A stretch of DNA of 64,000 bases. Source: Streptomyces sp. NBC_00443. Lineage in GTDB: Bacteria; Actinomycetota; Actinomycetes; Streptomycetales; Streptomycetaceae. Location of the stretch: assembly GCF_036014175.1 (NCBI RefSeq), contig NZ_CP107917.1, forward strand, positions 8,866,001 to 8,930,000, read 5' to 3'. Below the pieces are notes generated by a model, which saw only the letters and a program-made list of their open reading frames with translations, was not told where the DNA came from and made no database searches. The translations under genes were made by a program, and so were the position numbers. Shown here piece by piece: positions 50,018 through 58,743 of this stretch (its first letter is position 1; every line of letters starts with the position of its first letter).

Positions 50018-50953
50018 CTAGTGCGGGATGCCGTCGATGATCTCGCGGGCACCCTGACGCAGCAGCGCGACCGCGACCGACGTGCCGAGGGTGGCCGGGT
50101 CCAGTCGGCCGGCCCATTCGTGGGCGTTCAGCCGCGTCTTGCCGTCCGGGGTGAACACACAGGCCCGCAGGGACAGTTCGCCGCCCCGGTCCACACGCGC
50201 GTACCCGGCGATCGGGCTGTTGCAGTGCCCCTGCAGCACATGCAGGAACATCCGCTCGGCGGTGGCCTCCCGGTACGTGTCCGGGTCGCCGAGGCCGCTG
50301 ACCGCGTCGATGAGCTCGCTGTCGCCCTCCCGGCACTGCAGCGCGAGGATGCCCGCGCCGATCGGCGGCATCATCACCTCGGGGGAGAGGGCCTCGCTGA
50401 TCACATCGGTGCGGCCGATGCGCTCCAGGCCGGCCACCGCGAGGAGCAGCGCGTCCGCCTCGCCGGCCGCCAGCTTCTCCAGCCGCCGGTTCGCGTTGCC
50501 GCGGAACGGCACGCACTCGAGGTGCTGGTGAGTGGCGGCCAGCTGGGCGACCCGGCGCACCGACGAGGTGCCCATCCGGGTTCCGGGCGGGAGCTCGTCC
50601 AGGGTGAGGCCGCCGGGGTGGATGAGGGCGTCCCGGATGTCGTCCCGCTTGAGGAACGCCGCGAAGGTCGTCCCCGCGGGCAGCGGCCGGTCGGCGGGGA
50701 TGTCCTTGACGCAGTGCACGGCGAGATCGGCCTCGCCCGCCAGCAGAGCCGCGTCCACCTCCTTGGTGAACGCCCCCTTGCCCTCGACCAGGGACAGATC
50801 CCCCATCCACTTGTCACCGGTCGTCTTCACCGGCACGACCTCGGTGCGCACACCGGGATGCAGGTCCGCCAACTCGGCGCGGACACGCTCCACTTGAGCC
50901 AGGGCCATCGGCGAGTCGCGGGAGACGATACGGATCAGTTCAGGCACGGACAT
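50018..50953 (-). CDS. hemC: Porphobilinogen deaminase (hydroxymethylbilane synthase), stand-alone copy
   Basis: A 311-residue enzyme with the family landmarks: IRIVSRDSPMALAQ, HCVKDIP, GTSSVRRVAQ, NANRRLEKL and the cofactor cysteine in LQGHCNSPIAGY. It polymerises four porphobilinogen units to hydroxymethylbilane on the way to haem, sirohaem and cobalamin. Streptomycetes normally carry hemC in a hemA-hemC-hemD cluster; this copy has no haem genes beside it and is probably a second, accessory copy. The start MSVPELIRIV at 50953 fits the family. Confidence 0.9.
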   Translation of the reverse strand: MSVPELIRIVSRDSPMALAQVERVRAELADLHPGVRTEVVPVKTTGDKWMGDLSLVEGKGAFTKEVDAALLAGEADLAVHCVKDIPADRPLPAGTTFAAFLKRDDIRDALIHPGGLTLDELPPGTRMGTSSVRRVAQLAATHQHLECVPFRGNANRRLEKLAAGEADALLLAVAGLERIGRTDVISEALSPEVMMPPIGAGILALQCREGDSELIDAVSGLGDPDTYREATAERMFLHVLQGHCNSPIAGYARVDRGGELSLRACVFTPDGKTRLNAHEWAGRLDPATLGTSVAVALLRQGAREIIDGIPH

Positions 50954-50970
50954 GCGGACACGATAGACCG

Positions 50971-52236
50971 TCACGACCCCGCGTCCGCACCGTACGGCCC
51001 CATTCCCGCCCGGCCCTTGCCCTCTCCCGCCCGGTCCGTGCCGCTCACCCGGCCCGCGTCGTCTGCCCGGTCCTGAACGTCCCCGCGCGCCGGCCACGTC
51101 AGCACCGCCAGCGCCCCCACCGTGAGCAGCCCGCCGACCAGGAACGTCCCGCGCACCCCGACCGCGGGCAGCAGCACGCCACCGAGCAGCGCACCGGCTG
51201 CGATACCCGCGTTGTAGGCGGCCGAGTTGGCCGCGAGGGCGGTTTCGGTGCGGCCCGGTGCCACCTGGAGCACCTGGCTCTGCGTCGCCATGAAGGCGGT
51301 CGCGACCGAGGCACCCAGCAGCATGACCAGTACGACAGCCGCCGCCCGGACATGGCCGGTCACGTGGAGGCCGAGCAGCGCCACCGCCTGGGCCGCCACC
51401 GGCACGGTCAGCGTGGCACGCGGAAAGCGGTCGAGGAGCGGTCCGGCGATCGTGACCCCGGCCAGTGCCGCCCCGCCGAACGCCAGCAGCACGGCACTCA
51501 CCGCGTCTTCGCGGAACCCGCTGACCTCGTCGAGGAAGGCGACGATGTACGTGAACCCGGCGAAGGCACCGGTCACCGACAGGACGGTGACGGTCAGCAC
51601 CACGAGGAACCTGCGCCGGTCGGGGGCGGCGCCGTACGCGGAGTGGCCGTCCTGCGGTCGGGACGACGGCAGCAGGGCGCCGATGGCCACGAGCGAGACG
51701 AGCGCGAGCACGCCGAGCAGCGCGAAGGGCGTCCGCCAGCCGGTGTGCCCACCGAGCCAGGTTCCGGCCGGCACCCCGGCCACCGTGGCGAGGGAACCAC
51801 CGACGGACAGCAGCCCGATGATGCGCCCCCGGCGCTCGGGCGGGAAGAGACCGATCGCGACCGGCCCCATGACCGACCAGAACACCGCCTGCGCCAGCGC
51901 CGTCGCCACCCGCGCCGCGAGCAGCACCCCGTACGACACCCCTCCCAGCGCCGACACCCAACTGCCCACGGCGAGCAGCCCGAGCAGCCCGGCGAGCAGA
52001 TACCGGCGCGGCACCGACCGGGTGCCATGGGCGAGGGGCAGGGACACGACGGCCACGGTCAGCCCGTACCCGGTGACCAGGGCGCCCACGGCCGTGAGCG
52101 ACACCCGCAGGTCGTCCGCCATGAGCGTGAGCAGGCCGACCGGCAGGTTCTCGGTGGTGTTGAAGGTGAACGCCGCCAGCATCAGCGCCGCGACGACGGC
52201 GGCACGCCGCCAGGGTGCCGGACGTACGTTGCCCAT
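50971..52236 (-). CDS. MFS transporter, AraJ/DHA1-like
   Basis: A 421-residue 12-helix major-facilitator protein. The N-terminus is MGNVRPAPWRRAAVVAALML, and loop 2-3 has HGTRSVPRRYLLAG. It resembles sugar-efflux/arabinose-exporter or drug exporters of the DHA1 group. A polar tail of about 30 residues follows the last helix. It lies 17 bp upstream of hemC on the same strand. It is divergent from an ArsR-type regulator, which probably controls it. Confidence 0.88.
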   Translation of the reverse strand: MGNVRPAPWRRAAVVAALMLAAFTFNTTENLPVGLLTLMADDLRVSLTAVGALVTGYGLTVAVVSLPLAHGTRSVPRRYLLAGLLGLLAVGSWVSALGGVSYGVLLAARVATALAQAVFWSVMGPVAIGLFPPERRGRIIGLLSVGGSLATVAGVPAGTWLGGHTGWRTPFALLGVLALVSLVAIGALLPSSRPQDGHSAYGAAPDRRRFLVVLTVTVLSVTGAFAGFTYIVAFLDEVSGFREDAVSAVLLAFGGAALAGVTIAGPLLDRFPRATLTVPVAAQAVALLGLHVTGHVRAAAVVLVMLLGASVATAFMATQSQVLQVAPGRTETALAANSAAYNAGIAAGALLGGVLLPAVGVRGTFLVGGLLTVGALAVLTWPARGDVQDRADDAGRVSGTDRAGEGKGRAGMGPYGADAGS

Positions 52237-52343
52237 CCATCCGCCTTTCCGACAGGGGGAGTCGGGGCAAGCGTGCGGGGCCGCGGCGGGCGCCTCTACT
52301 CTTTCGGTCCAGGACGAATCGCTGCTCACGACGGGGGGTCGCC

Positions 52344-53351
52344 ATGCCGCTCGCCCTGCACCTCGGCACCGCCGACCTCACCCGCTGCCGGTTCGCGATC
52401 TCGCCGCTGTGCCAGACCCACGAGGCGCTGCGCATGCTCCGCAGGCCCGCCCGGCACGGCTACCACCGCGGCTGGCTGCGCCGTATGAGCCGTTCGGTCG
52501 CCGGCCTCGACCTGGCGGATCTGTGGCTGTTCATCCCGCCCGTCGGCGGCTACACCCCGGACTTCCTCGGCCCGCCGCCGCAGGAGCCGTACCCCACCAT
52601 CGAGGACGAGCTGGCGAGAATGCGCGCCACCGAGCCCGTCCTGGCCCACGCGGAGATGACCCGCTCGCTGGCCTGCACTCCCGGACTAGCCGAGTCACCC
52701 AGAGGGCGCGCCGCGCTCGACGACCCCGCCGCCACCGTCCGGCGCCTGGCCGACCTCACCGAGCAGGCCTGGCACGCCCTGCTCGCCCCGGACTGGCCGC
52801 GCCACCGTGCCGTTCTGGAGGCGGACATCGCGCACCGCTCGCGCCGGGCCGCGGACGGCGGTCTCGACGCGCTGCTCACCGGCCTGCACCCGGCCGTGGA
52901 CTGGGCCGGCCAGACGCTCACCCTGCGCAAGTACGCCGACGTGGCGGACGCCCAACGGCCCGACGGCAGGGGCGTGTTGCTCATGCCGAGCGTGTTCGTG
53001 TGGCCGGACGTGGTGAGCGGCTTCGCCCGGCCCTGGCAGCCGACGGTCATCTACCCCGCCCGAGGCATGGGCCGGCTGCACACCACCCCGGCAGCCCGCC
53101 CGCCGGAGGCACTCGCCCGCCTCTTCGGCCATCAGCGCGCGACCGTCCTCACCGGCCTCACGGCGCCCGCCTCGACGACGGACCTCGCGCGCCGCCACGG
53201 GCTCGCGCCGTCGACCGTGTCGGCCCATCTGTCCGTCCTGCGGGAGGCGGGCCTGCTGGAGTCGCGGCGGCAGGGCTACTACGTGCTGTACGGGAGAACG
53301 GCCTTGGGGGACGCCCTGGCCGACGGACGGCTCACACCAGGGGCGGGCTGA
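52344..53351 (+). CDS. ArsR-family regulator with N-terminal DUF5937-like domain
   Basis: A 335-residue protein. The first 235 residues are an uncharacterised domain found in actinobacterial ArsR-type regulators. The last 85 residues are a winged helix-turn-helix (TTDLARRHGLAPSTVSAHLSV then LREAGLLESRRQGYYVLY). There are no metal-binding cysteine motifs. It is divergent from the MFS gene, with a 107-bp shared region, so it probably represses that exporter. Its 3' end overlaps the convergent next gene by 20 bp. Confidence 0.85.
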   Translation: MPLALHLGTADLTRCRFAISPLCQTHEALRMLRRPARHGYHRGWLRRMSRSVAGLDLADLWLFIPPVGGYTPDFLGPPPQEPYPTIEDELARMRATEPVLAHAEMTRSLACTPGLAESPRGRAALDDPAATVRRLADLTEQAWHALLAPDWPRHRAVLEADIAHRSRRAADGGLDALLTGLHPAVDWAGQTLTLRKYADVADAQRPDGRGVLLMPSVFVWPDVVSGFARPWQPTVIYPARGMGRLHTTPAARPPEALARLFGHQRATVLTGLTAPASTTDLARRHGLAPSTVSAHLSVLREAGLLESRRQGYYVLYGRTALGDALADGRLTPGAG

Positions 53352-54348
53352 TCTCCACGGCGCGCCGGGCCGCCGCGAGAGACACTTCGTCGCCGACGTC
53401 CAGCGCGGTGTCGGTGAGCTTGATGACGTGCTCGTCGCCGTGGGCGAGAGCCCGCTCCATGACCTCCTCGCGCGTCAGCCGGTCAGACGGGGCGTAGGCG
53501 ACCGGCTCGACGGGGGCGTACATCGCGGTGACCGCCGCGGACGCCGTCCAGGCCGCCCGCAGGCTCGGCACCCACTGGTCGCGGGGCAGCGAACCCAAGG
53601 TGCGCAGCACGGCGTTGGGCGCCGTGGCCGCGTGCACGAGCATGGTCGGCTCGCCGTGGCCGTGGGTGGCGTAGCGGTGGGTCGCGGCGCGCACGAGCTC
53701 GGTGAGCCGCTCGCGGGCCGCCTCCGCGTCGGTCACGTCGTCCGCCCAGGCGGGCAGTCGGCGTACGGCGGACAGCCGGTTCCGGAATCCCAGGTGCCCC
53801 GCCTCGATCGCGGGTACGGCGTCCAGGGCGGCCGTGGCCGTCGGTGCGCCGGGCAGCGGGACGACACCGGTCACGGGCTCATGCCGTGCCGCCCAGTAGC
53901 CCAGCGCGTGCGCGAGTTCGGTGATCCGGGGTGCGTTCTCGTCCGCTTCGAGAGCGCGCACGGCATGGCCGACCCGGATGACCGTGTGGGTGGCGCCGCC
54001 GTACAGGCCGGGCAGCAGGCGCGGCCACCACTCGGCGAGGACGCTCCGCCAGGGACGCTCGGCGAGCACACGGGAGTAGTGGTCGGTCCAGTCGGTGATC
54101 CGCCGTGGATCCCCCAGCGCCGCACGCCAGTTGTCGTCCGTGACGGGGGCGACGCGGTCCGGGAAGTCCGCCAGCTTCTCCCGGTAGAGGTCCACCCAGC
54201 GGTGGACGGCGCCCGCGTGTCCGTGGGCGGCAAGCGCCTCGACGACCATGGGGGCGTGGTTGGACAGCCAGCCCTCTCGTTCCGGACCGGATGCGTGGAG
54301 GCGTTCTAGGGCTTCTTCGAAGTGTCCGCTCGTGGCGATCGTGTCCAT
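53332..54348 (-). CDS. Questin oxidase-like protein (DUF4243 family)
   Basis: A 338-residue all-helical protein of the questin-oxidase/AflY family, recognisable by WLSNHAPMVVEALAAHGHA, WWPRLLPGLYGGATHTVIRVGHA and the C-terminal HATDTAL-like HVIKLTDTAL. Fungal members perform Baeyer-Villiger-type ring opening in anthraquinone and aflatoxin pathways; bacterial roles are largely unknown. The start MDTIATSGHFEEAL is preferred over a longer form. Confidence 0.82.
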   Translation of the reverse strand: MDTIATSGHFEEALERLHASGPEREGWLSNHAPMVVEALAAHGHAGAVHRWVDLYREKLADFPDRVAPVTDDNWRAALGDPRRITDWTDHYSRVLAERPWRSVLAEWWPRLLPGLYGGATHTVIRVGHAVRALEADENAPRITELAHALGYWAARHEPVTGVVPLPGAPTATAALDAVPAIEAGHLGFRNRLSAVRRLPAWADDVTDAEAARERLTELVRAATHRYATHGHGEPTMLVHAATAPNAVLRTLGSLPRDQWVPSLRAAWTASAAVTAMYAPVEPVAYAPSDRLTREEVMERALAHGDEHVIKLTDTALDVGDEVSLAAARRAVEISPPLV

Positions 54349-54430
54349 GAACCGGACGCTATGGCGCACACGGGTGCGCAGGGATCGGGCGCGGGACGGA
54401 AGCCGGGCGGGCCGGCGGCCTAGGTCCCGC

Positions 54431-54448
54431 GCCCGATGTGACTCGGGC
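54431..54448 (-). terminator. Small hairpin after the NLP gene
   Basis: A 6-bp stem (GCCCGA / TCGGGC) with a 6-nt loop starts 21 bp past the NLP stop on the minus strand. It is weak and has no U-tract. Confidence 0.35.
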
Positions 54449-54469
54449 TCAGGTGTTCGGTCGCAACGA

Positions 54470-55246
54470 TCAGGCGTTGGGGTCGAACGCGATCCCGGAC
54501 GGCTTCGCCGAGGCCAGGTGACTGGCGAAGCTGCCGTCCTTCAGGCCGAAGTTGGCGCTGCCGAAGTTGTACGCGACCAGCTTGTCGCGCACGCCCGCCG
54601 GGTAGCCGTTCCAGCCGACCAGCGGCGGGTACTGCCAGGTGCCCTTGTGGTTCTCCGGCGGCTCGTCGCCCGAGTTCGCGAGCCTGAAGCAGTGCGTGCT
54701 GATGCCGTCCTTGTGGTACACGATCTTCGCGTGCGTGCCGTCGAAGCGCACCGACGACGCGGGGCTGATCGTGAACGACCCGTGGTTGGACGTCGAGACG
54801 TACTGCACCGCGTTGTTCTGCACCCACACCACGACGTGCTCCCAGTCGTGCCGGTGCCCGCCGATGCTGCTGCCCGCCACCGCCTGGTCCTTCTCGAAGT
54901 ACAGGCCGTACATGTAGGCACACCAGCCGTTGTTGCACTTGTAGCGGGAGTAGCCGTTGGTGTTGTCGAGGTCCGAGGCGTCCCGGCAGTTGCCGTTGAG
55001 CGCTCCGGTGGGGTTGAGGCCGCCGTTGACGGTTCCGTCGGGGCCGATGGCCGGGGTGGAGTAGCAGCCGTCGGTGTCGTAGTCGAACGCCGGCTGGTAC
55101 GTCTTCTCGGCCGATTCGGCGTTGGCGGGCAGTGCCCCCGGCGGGGCGGCGAAGGCGACGCTGGGGAAGGCGACGACCAGCGCGGCGGCACCGGCCAGAC
55201 CGGTGAGCCATCTCTTGCCATGCGTGCGGAACGTCTGTGACGACAC
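54470..55246 (-). CDS. Secreted NPP1/NLP (necrosis- and ethylene-inducing-like) protein
   Basis: A 258-residue exported protein with a Sec signal peptide (cleavage near AFA-A at about 33). The hallmark heptapeptide GHRHDWE lies at residues 130-136, and C87/C104-type cysteine pairs are present. Eukaryotic and some bacterial NLPs bind plant glycosylinositol phosphoceramides and damage leaf membranes. In saprophytic streptomycetes the role is unknown. A GAGGAG site precedes the GTG start. Confidence 0.92.
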   Translation of the reverse strand: MSSQTFRTHGKRWLTGLAGAAALVVAFPSVAFAAPPGALPANAESAEKTYQPAFDYDTDGCYSTPAIGPDGTVNGGLNPTGALNGNCRDASDLDNTNGYSRYKCNNGWCAYMYGLYFEKDQAVAGSSIGGHRHDWEHVVVWVQNNAVQYVSTSNHGSFTISPASSVRFDGTHAKIVYHKDGISTHCFRLANSGDEPPENHKGTWQYPPLVGWNGYPAGVRDKLVAYNFGSANFGLKDGSFASHLASAKPSGIAFDPNA

Positions 55247-55398
55247 TGCGTCTCCTCGGGGTCCGGGCGCAGCCCAACGGCTGTGGGGGGAAAGGCAGTT
55301 CAGGATCCCGGGTTTTCACTTACGCGCCAAGAGCCACGGGCGTACCGGCGGGTGAAGGGCAGCGCAATAGTTGCCGCCCGTCCTGTGCGCCGGATGTG

Positions 55399-55463
55399 CG
55401 TGTCGGCTGTCCGTGTCAGGCGTCCGTGCCGGCCGTCCGTGTCAGGCCTGCGTGTCAGATGTC
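55399..55463. repeat. Five tandem 13-bp repeats at the end of the DNA ligase gene
   Basis: Units CGTGTCGGCTGTC, CGTGTCAGGCGTC, CGTGCCGGCCGTC, CGTGTCAGGCCTG and CGTGTCAGATGTC follow head to tail without spacing. The last unit contains the ligase stop codon (minus strand, 55455-55457). Confidence 0.8.
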
Positions 55464-56432
55464 CTCGGGGAGGTCGGCCGACGCGTCCTGCGGTGTGAGG
55501 TCCGGCCGCAGCCGCAGCCAGGACGGCTGGCGCAACATCCCGGACCGGGTGCGGACGCTGTAGCGGACCTCGCCGACCAGCCGGGGGAGCACCCAGTGCG
55601 CGCCCGGCACGCGCGGGGCGGGGTCGAAGGGGCAGGTGTCCGTCTCGGACGCCTGCAACAGTTCGGCCAGGTGCGCCCGTTCGGCCTCGCTCCAGCCGGT
55701 GCCCACCCCGCCCACGTAGCGCAGCCGCCGGGCCGCGTACTGGCCGACCAGCAAGGCGCCCGGCAGACCGGTGAGCCGTCCCTTGCCGGGCAGCCAACCG
55801 CCGACGATCACGTCCTCGCTGCGCATGTTGCGGATCTTGATCCAGGCGCGGGAGCGCACCCCGGGCTCGTACACCGAGTCCAGGCGCTTGCACACCAGCC
55901 CCTCCAGCCCGTGCTCACGGGTGGCCGCCAGCGCCTCCGCGCCGTGTCCCACCAGCGCGCTCGGCGTCGACCAGAACGGCCCGCCCAGGCCGAGCCCCTC
56001 CAGCCGCCCGCGCCGCCGGGAGTAGGGGACCTTGAGCAGGGAGCTGCCCGCCAGGTGCAGTACGTCGAAGAGCACCAGGTGGGCCGGGGTCTGCGCGGCC
56101 ATGCGGGCGGCCCGCGCGGGGGCGTGCGCGAGGCCCATGCGGGACTGCAGCAACTGGAAGTCGGCGCGGCCCTCTTCGTCCAGCGCCAGGATCTCTCCGT
56201 CGAGTACGGCGGGTGTGGTGCCGAGCGCGTCGCCCAGCGGCCGCAGTTCGGGATAGGCGGCCGTGATGTCCTCGCCGGAACGGGCGCGCAGCAGCAGGCT
56301 GCCGTCCCCTTCCAGATAGATCACCGCCCGCTGGCCGTCCTGCTTGGTCTCGTACGCCCAGCGCGCGTCCTGCGCCGTGGGCGGCAGGGTGCCGGGCGTG
56401 GCGAGCATCGGAGGGATCAGCGGCAGGCTCAC
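55455..56432 (-). CDS. ATP-dependent DNA ligase (LigC/LigD ligase-domain type)
   Basis: A 325-residue single-polypeptide ligase. The adenylation lysine is K30 in YETKQDGQR (KxDG), followed by DGEIL (about 78-82) and the GLEGLVCKR and WIKIR motifs. The C-terminal OB fold ends near residue 310. It joins DNA nicks with ATP, probably in non-homologous end joining or stress repair. It lacks the polymerase and phosphoesterase domains of full LigD and no Ku gene is adjacent. Confidence 0.9.
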   Translation of the reverse strand: MSLPLIPPMLATPGTLPPTAQDARWAYETKQDGQRAVIYLEGDGSLLLRARSGEDITAAYPELRPLGDALGTTPAVLDGEILALDEEGRADFQLLQSRMGLAHAPARAARMAAQTPAHLVLFDVLHLAGSSLLKVPYSRRRGRLEGLGLGGPFWSTPSALVGHGAEALAATREHGLEGLVCKRLDSVYEPGVRSRAWIKIRNMRSEDVIVGGWLPGKGRLTGLPGALLVGQYAARRLRYVGGVGTGWSEAERAHLAELLQASETDTCPFDPAPRVPGAHWVLPRLVGEVRYSVRTRSGMLRQPSWLRLRPDLTPQDASADLPEDI

Positions 56433-56522
56433 GGGTCAGTTGTCGACGGCCCGGACCGCCGCCACGCACCTGGCGGCCGTTTTCGCCTGAACGGCGGCTT
56501 CACCTGAACGGCGGCCGGGACC

Positions 56523-57209
56523 TCAGTGGTCGCCGCCCGGCGGTACGGCCCGTACCAGGCCCGACTGATAGGCCATCACGACGAGTTGGGCCCGGTCGCG
56601 GGCGCCCAGCTTCGTCATGGCGCGGTGGACGTGGGTGCGCACGGTCAGGGGGCTGACGAAGAGCTTCTCGGCGATCTCCTCGTTCGAGTGGCCCTCGGCC
56701 GCCCACGCCATGACCTCCCGCTCGCGGGCGGTGAGAGCGGCGAGGTGCTCGGGCGCGGCCGACTGCGAGCTCTCGGCGGGGGAGGCCAGGAACCGCGTGA
56801 TCAGCGTGCGGGTCGCGGTGGGGGAGAGCAGGGACTCGCCGGCAGCCACCGTCCGGATGCCGTCGAGCAGCACGTCCGCGGTGACGTCCTTGCCGAGGAA
56901 GCCGCTCGCCCCGGCGCGCAGCGCCTGCGCGACGTACTCGTCGATCTCGAACGTCGTGAGGATCAGCACCCGCACCGCCGTCAGGTCCGGGTCGGCGCAG
57001 ATCGCGGACGTGGCGGCCAGGCCGTCCGTGCCGGGCATGCGGATGTCCATCACGACCAGGTCGGGCCGGTGCGTGCGGGCGAGGTCGACGGCCTCGGCGC
57101 CGTCGGCGGCCTCCCCGACCACCTCCATGTCCGCGCAGGAGTCGATCAGGATCCGGAACGTGGCCCGCAGCAGGGCCTGGTCGTCGGCGAGCAGGACGCG
57201 GATGGTCAT
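56523..57209 (-). CDS. NarL/FixJ-type response regulator
   Basis: A 228-residue regulator: receiver (D9-D10, phospho-acceptor D55 in VVMDIRMPG) and C-terminal LuxR-type helix-turn-helix (LTAREREVMAWAAEGHSNEE, then SPLTVRTHVHRAMTKL). It pairs with the HisKA_3 kinase 175 bp upstream on the same strand. Target genes unknown. Confidence 0.92.
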   Translation of the reverse strand: MTIRVLLADDQALLRATFRILIDSCADMEVVGEAADGAEAVDLARTHRPDLVVMDIRMPGTDGLAATSAICADPDLTAVRVLILTTFEIDEYVAQALRAGASGFLGKDVTADVLLDGIRTVAAGESLLSPTATRTLITRFLASPAESSQSAAPEHLAALTAREREVMAWAAEGHSNEEIAEKLFVSPLTVRTHVHRAMTKLGARDRAQLVVMAYQSGLVRAVPPGGDH

Positions 57210-57384
57210 GGGCGGGGAGTCTTCCGGTTCCGGAACGTTGGACAGGGCTCAGCCTTCCCGGATCGGCCCGCCCTGTCGTCGTGCCGCTGCCGACATTCGC
57301 GCCTACTCGCAACGCAGTACGTGCCGTGGGTCAGGTCATCCCCGAGCAGGACGGCCCGGGCCCTGCGCTCACCCTGTCGCGGGC

Positions 57385-58539
57385 TCACCACACGCATGGC
57401 AGCTCCACCTCGATCACCGTCGGCCCACCGGCGGGGCTCGACATCCGCACCGTCCCGTCGAGCGCGGCCACCCGGCGCCGCATCCCGAGCAGTCCCGAAC
57501 CGCTCGACTCGGAGGCCCCGCCGTGACCCTGGTCGGCGACCTCCACCCGGAGGCCTCGCCGGATGCGGGCGATCCGCACCGACGCCGTGGGCGAGCCGCT
57601 GTGTTTGGCGGCGTTCGTGAGGGCCTCGGCCACCACGAAGTAGGCGGCCGCCTCCACCGCCGCCGGGGCCCTCGGGCCGTCGTCCTCCAGCCCCGTCACG
57701 TCCACGGTCACCCGCAGCCCGGCGCCGGCGGCCAGTGCCCGCACCGCACCTACGAGGCCACGGTCGGTCAGGATCGGCGGATGGATGCCGCGGACCACGT
57801 GCCGGAGCTCGGTCAGCGCCTGCTCGGCCTGCTCCTGGGCGTCGTCCAGCAGCTTGCGCGCGGCGTCCGGATCATGGTCATAGGCACGCTTGGCGAGGCC
57901 GATCCGCATGGACAGGGCCACCAGCCGGGCCTGCGTACCGTCGTGCAGGTCCCGCTCGATGCGGCGCAGCTCGGCGCCGTGCGCGGTGATCGCGTCGGCG
58001 CGGGTCGCGGTCAGCTGCTCGACCCGGGCGGCCAGCAGCGCCTTGGGCGACGGCCGGAGCAGCGACGTGGACCAGCCGGCCTCCCGGTCCGCCAGACGCG
58101 TGATCCACGGCAGGACGACGGCCCGCCGGCGCAGCAGTCCGCAGCCCACGCCGTCCACGACCAGCCCGATCGGCCACAGCGGCAGGGCGAGGAGGAGCAG
58201 AGCGCCGTAGACGTAGTAGGCGGCCATCCAGCGCAGGTCGGTGAGCGTGCCGGGATCGCGTACGGCCGTCCGCAGCCGTTCGGTCAGCGGGCCGTCGATG
58301 ACCTGGTACGCCTCGGGGATCTCCCGCCCCGTCCAGGCAGTCGTCAGGCGCCGCTTCGCCCCGGCGATCCGCCGTACCAGCAGCACCGTCTCGGGCAGCA
58401 GCCAGACACCGATCAGCGCGACCGTCCCGATGGCGGTGATCAGCAGCACGGTGATGAAGAGGTACATCCCGAACGCCATCGCTGCGGCCACCGTCAGATG
58501 GACCGTCGCGCGCCAGGCCTGGCGAAGTGTCGCCCGCAT
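57385..58539 (-). CDS. Membrane sensor histidine kinase (HisKA_3 family)
   Basis: A 384-residue kinase with two to four membrane helices in the first 180 residues (VAAAMAFGMYLFITVLLI and ALLLLALPLWPIGLVVDGVG). The HisKA_3 dimerisation motif ERDLHDGTQARLVALSMR carries the phospho-histidine. The GHKL ATPase has EALTNAAKHS and GSGLLGMRRRV. It belongs to the group that works with NarL-type regulators such as the one downstream. The start MRATLRQAWRATVHL is chosen; an in-frame ATG 28 codons earlier would add a basic unstructured tail. Confidence 0.88.
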   Translation of the reverse strand: MRATLRQAWRATVHLTVAAAMAFGMYLFITVLLITAIGTVALIGVWLLPETVLLVRRIAGAKRRLTTAWTGREIPEAYQVIDGPLTERLRTAVRDPGTLTDLRWMAAYYVYGALLLLALPLWPIGLVVDGVGCGLLRRRAVVLPWITRLADREAGWSTSLLRPSPKALLAARVEQLTATRADAITAHGAELRRIERDLHDGTQARLVALSMRIGLAKRAYDHDPDAARKLLDDAQEQAEQALTELRHVVRGIHPPILTDRGLVGAVRALAAGAGLRVTVDVTGLEDDGPRAPAAVEAAAYFVVAEALTNAAKHSGSPTASVRIARIRRGLRVEVADQGHGGASESSGSGLLGMRRRVAALDGTVRMSSPAGGPTVIEVELPCVW

Positions 58540-58652
58540 GCCTCTGACGCTAGGTGACACCCTCCCTGCGCGCCGGGGTGCGGGCTGCCGAGGTGCGGGT
58601 GCAGCCCGCTTCACCATGTCCACCGCCCATGCCCACCCGTCTCCCTTAAATC

Positions 58653-58661
58653 AAGTGACTT
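58653..58661. promoter_or_regulatory. AAGTGACTT operator-like site upstream of a TetR gene
   Basis: The 9-bp core AAGTGACTT is palindromic, within an AT-rich stretch (58647-58668) whose flanks ATC and GAT extend the symmetry with one extra base. It lies about 80 bp before the TetR start, between divergent genes, and fits a TetR-type operator. Confidence 0.5.
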
Positions 58662-58743
58662 AGATTGTAGGTCGGTGAAACCGCGAGCGGCTCGAGGGAC
58701 TGGCCGTCGCGGTGCTCTGCGAAGTCCCGTTGCGGTGGTGAAC

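Noticed and set aside
51227..53497. A 756-codon frame crossing the MFS and ArsR genes
   Set aside because: Antisense and out of frame to well-supported genes.
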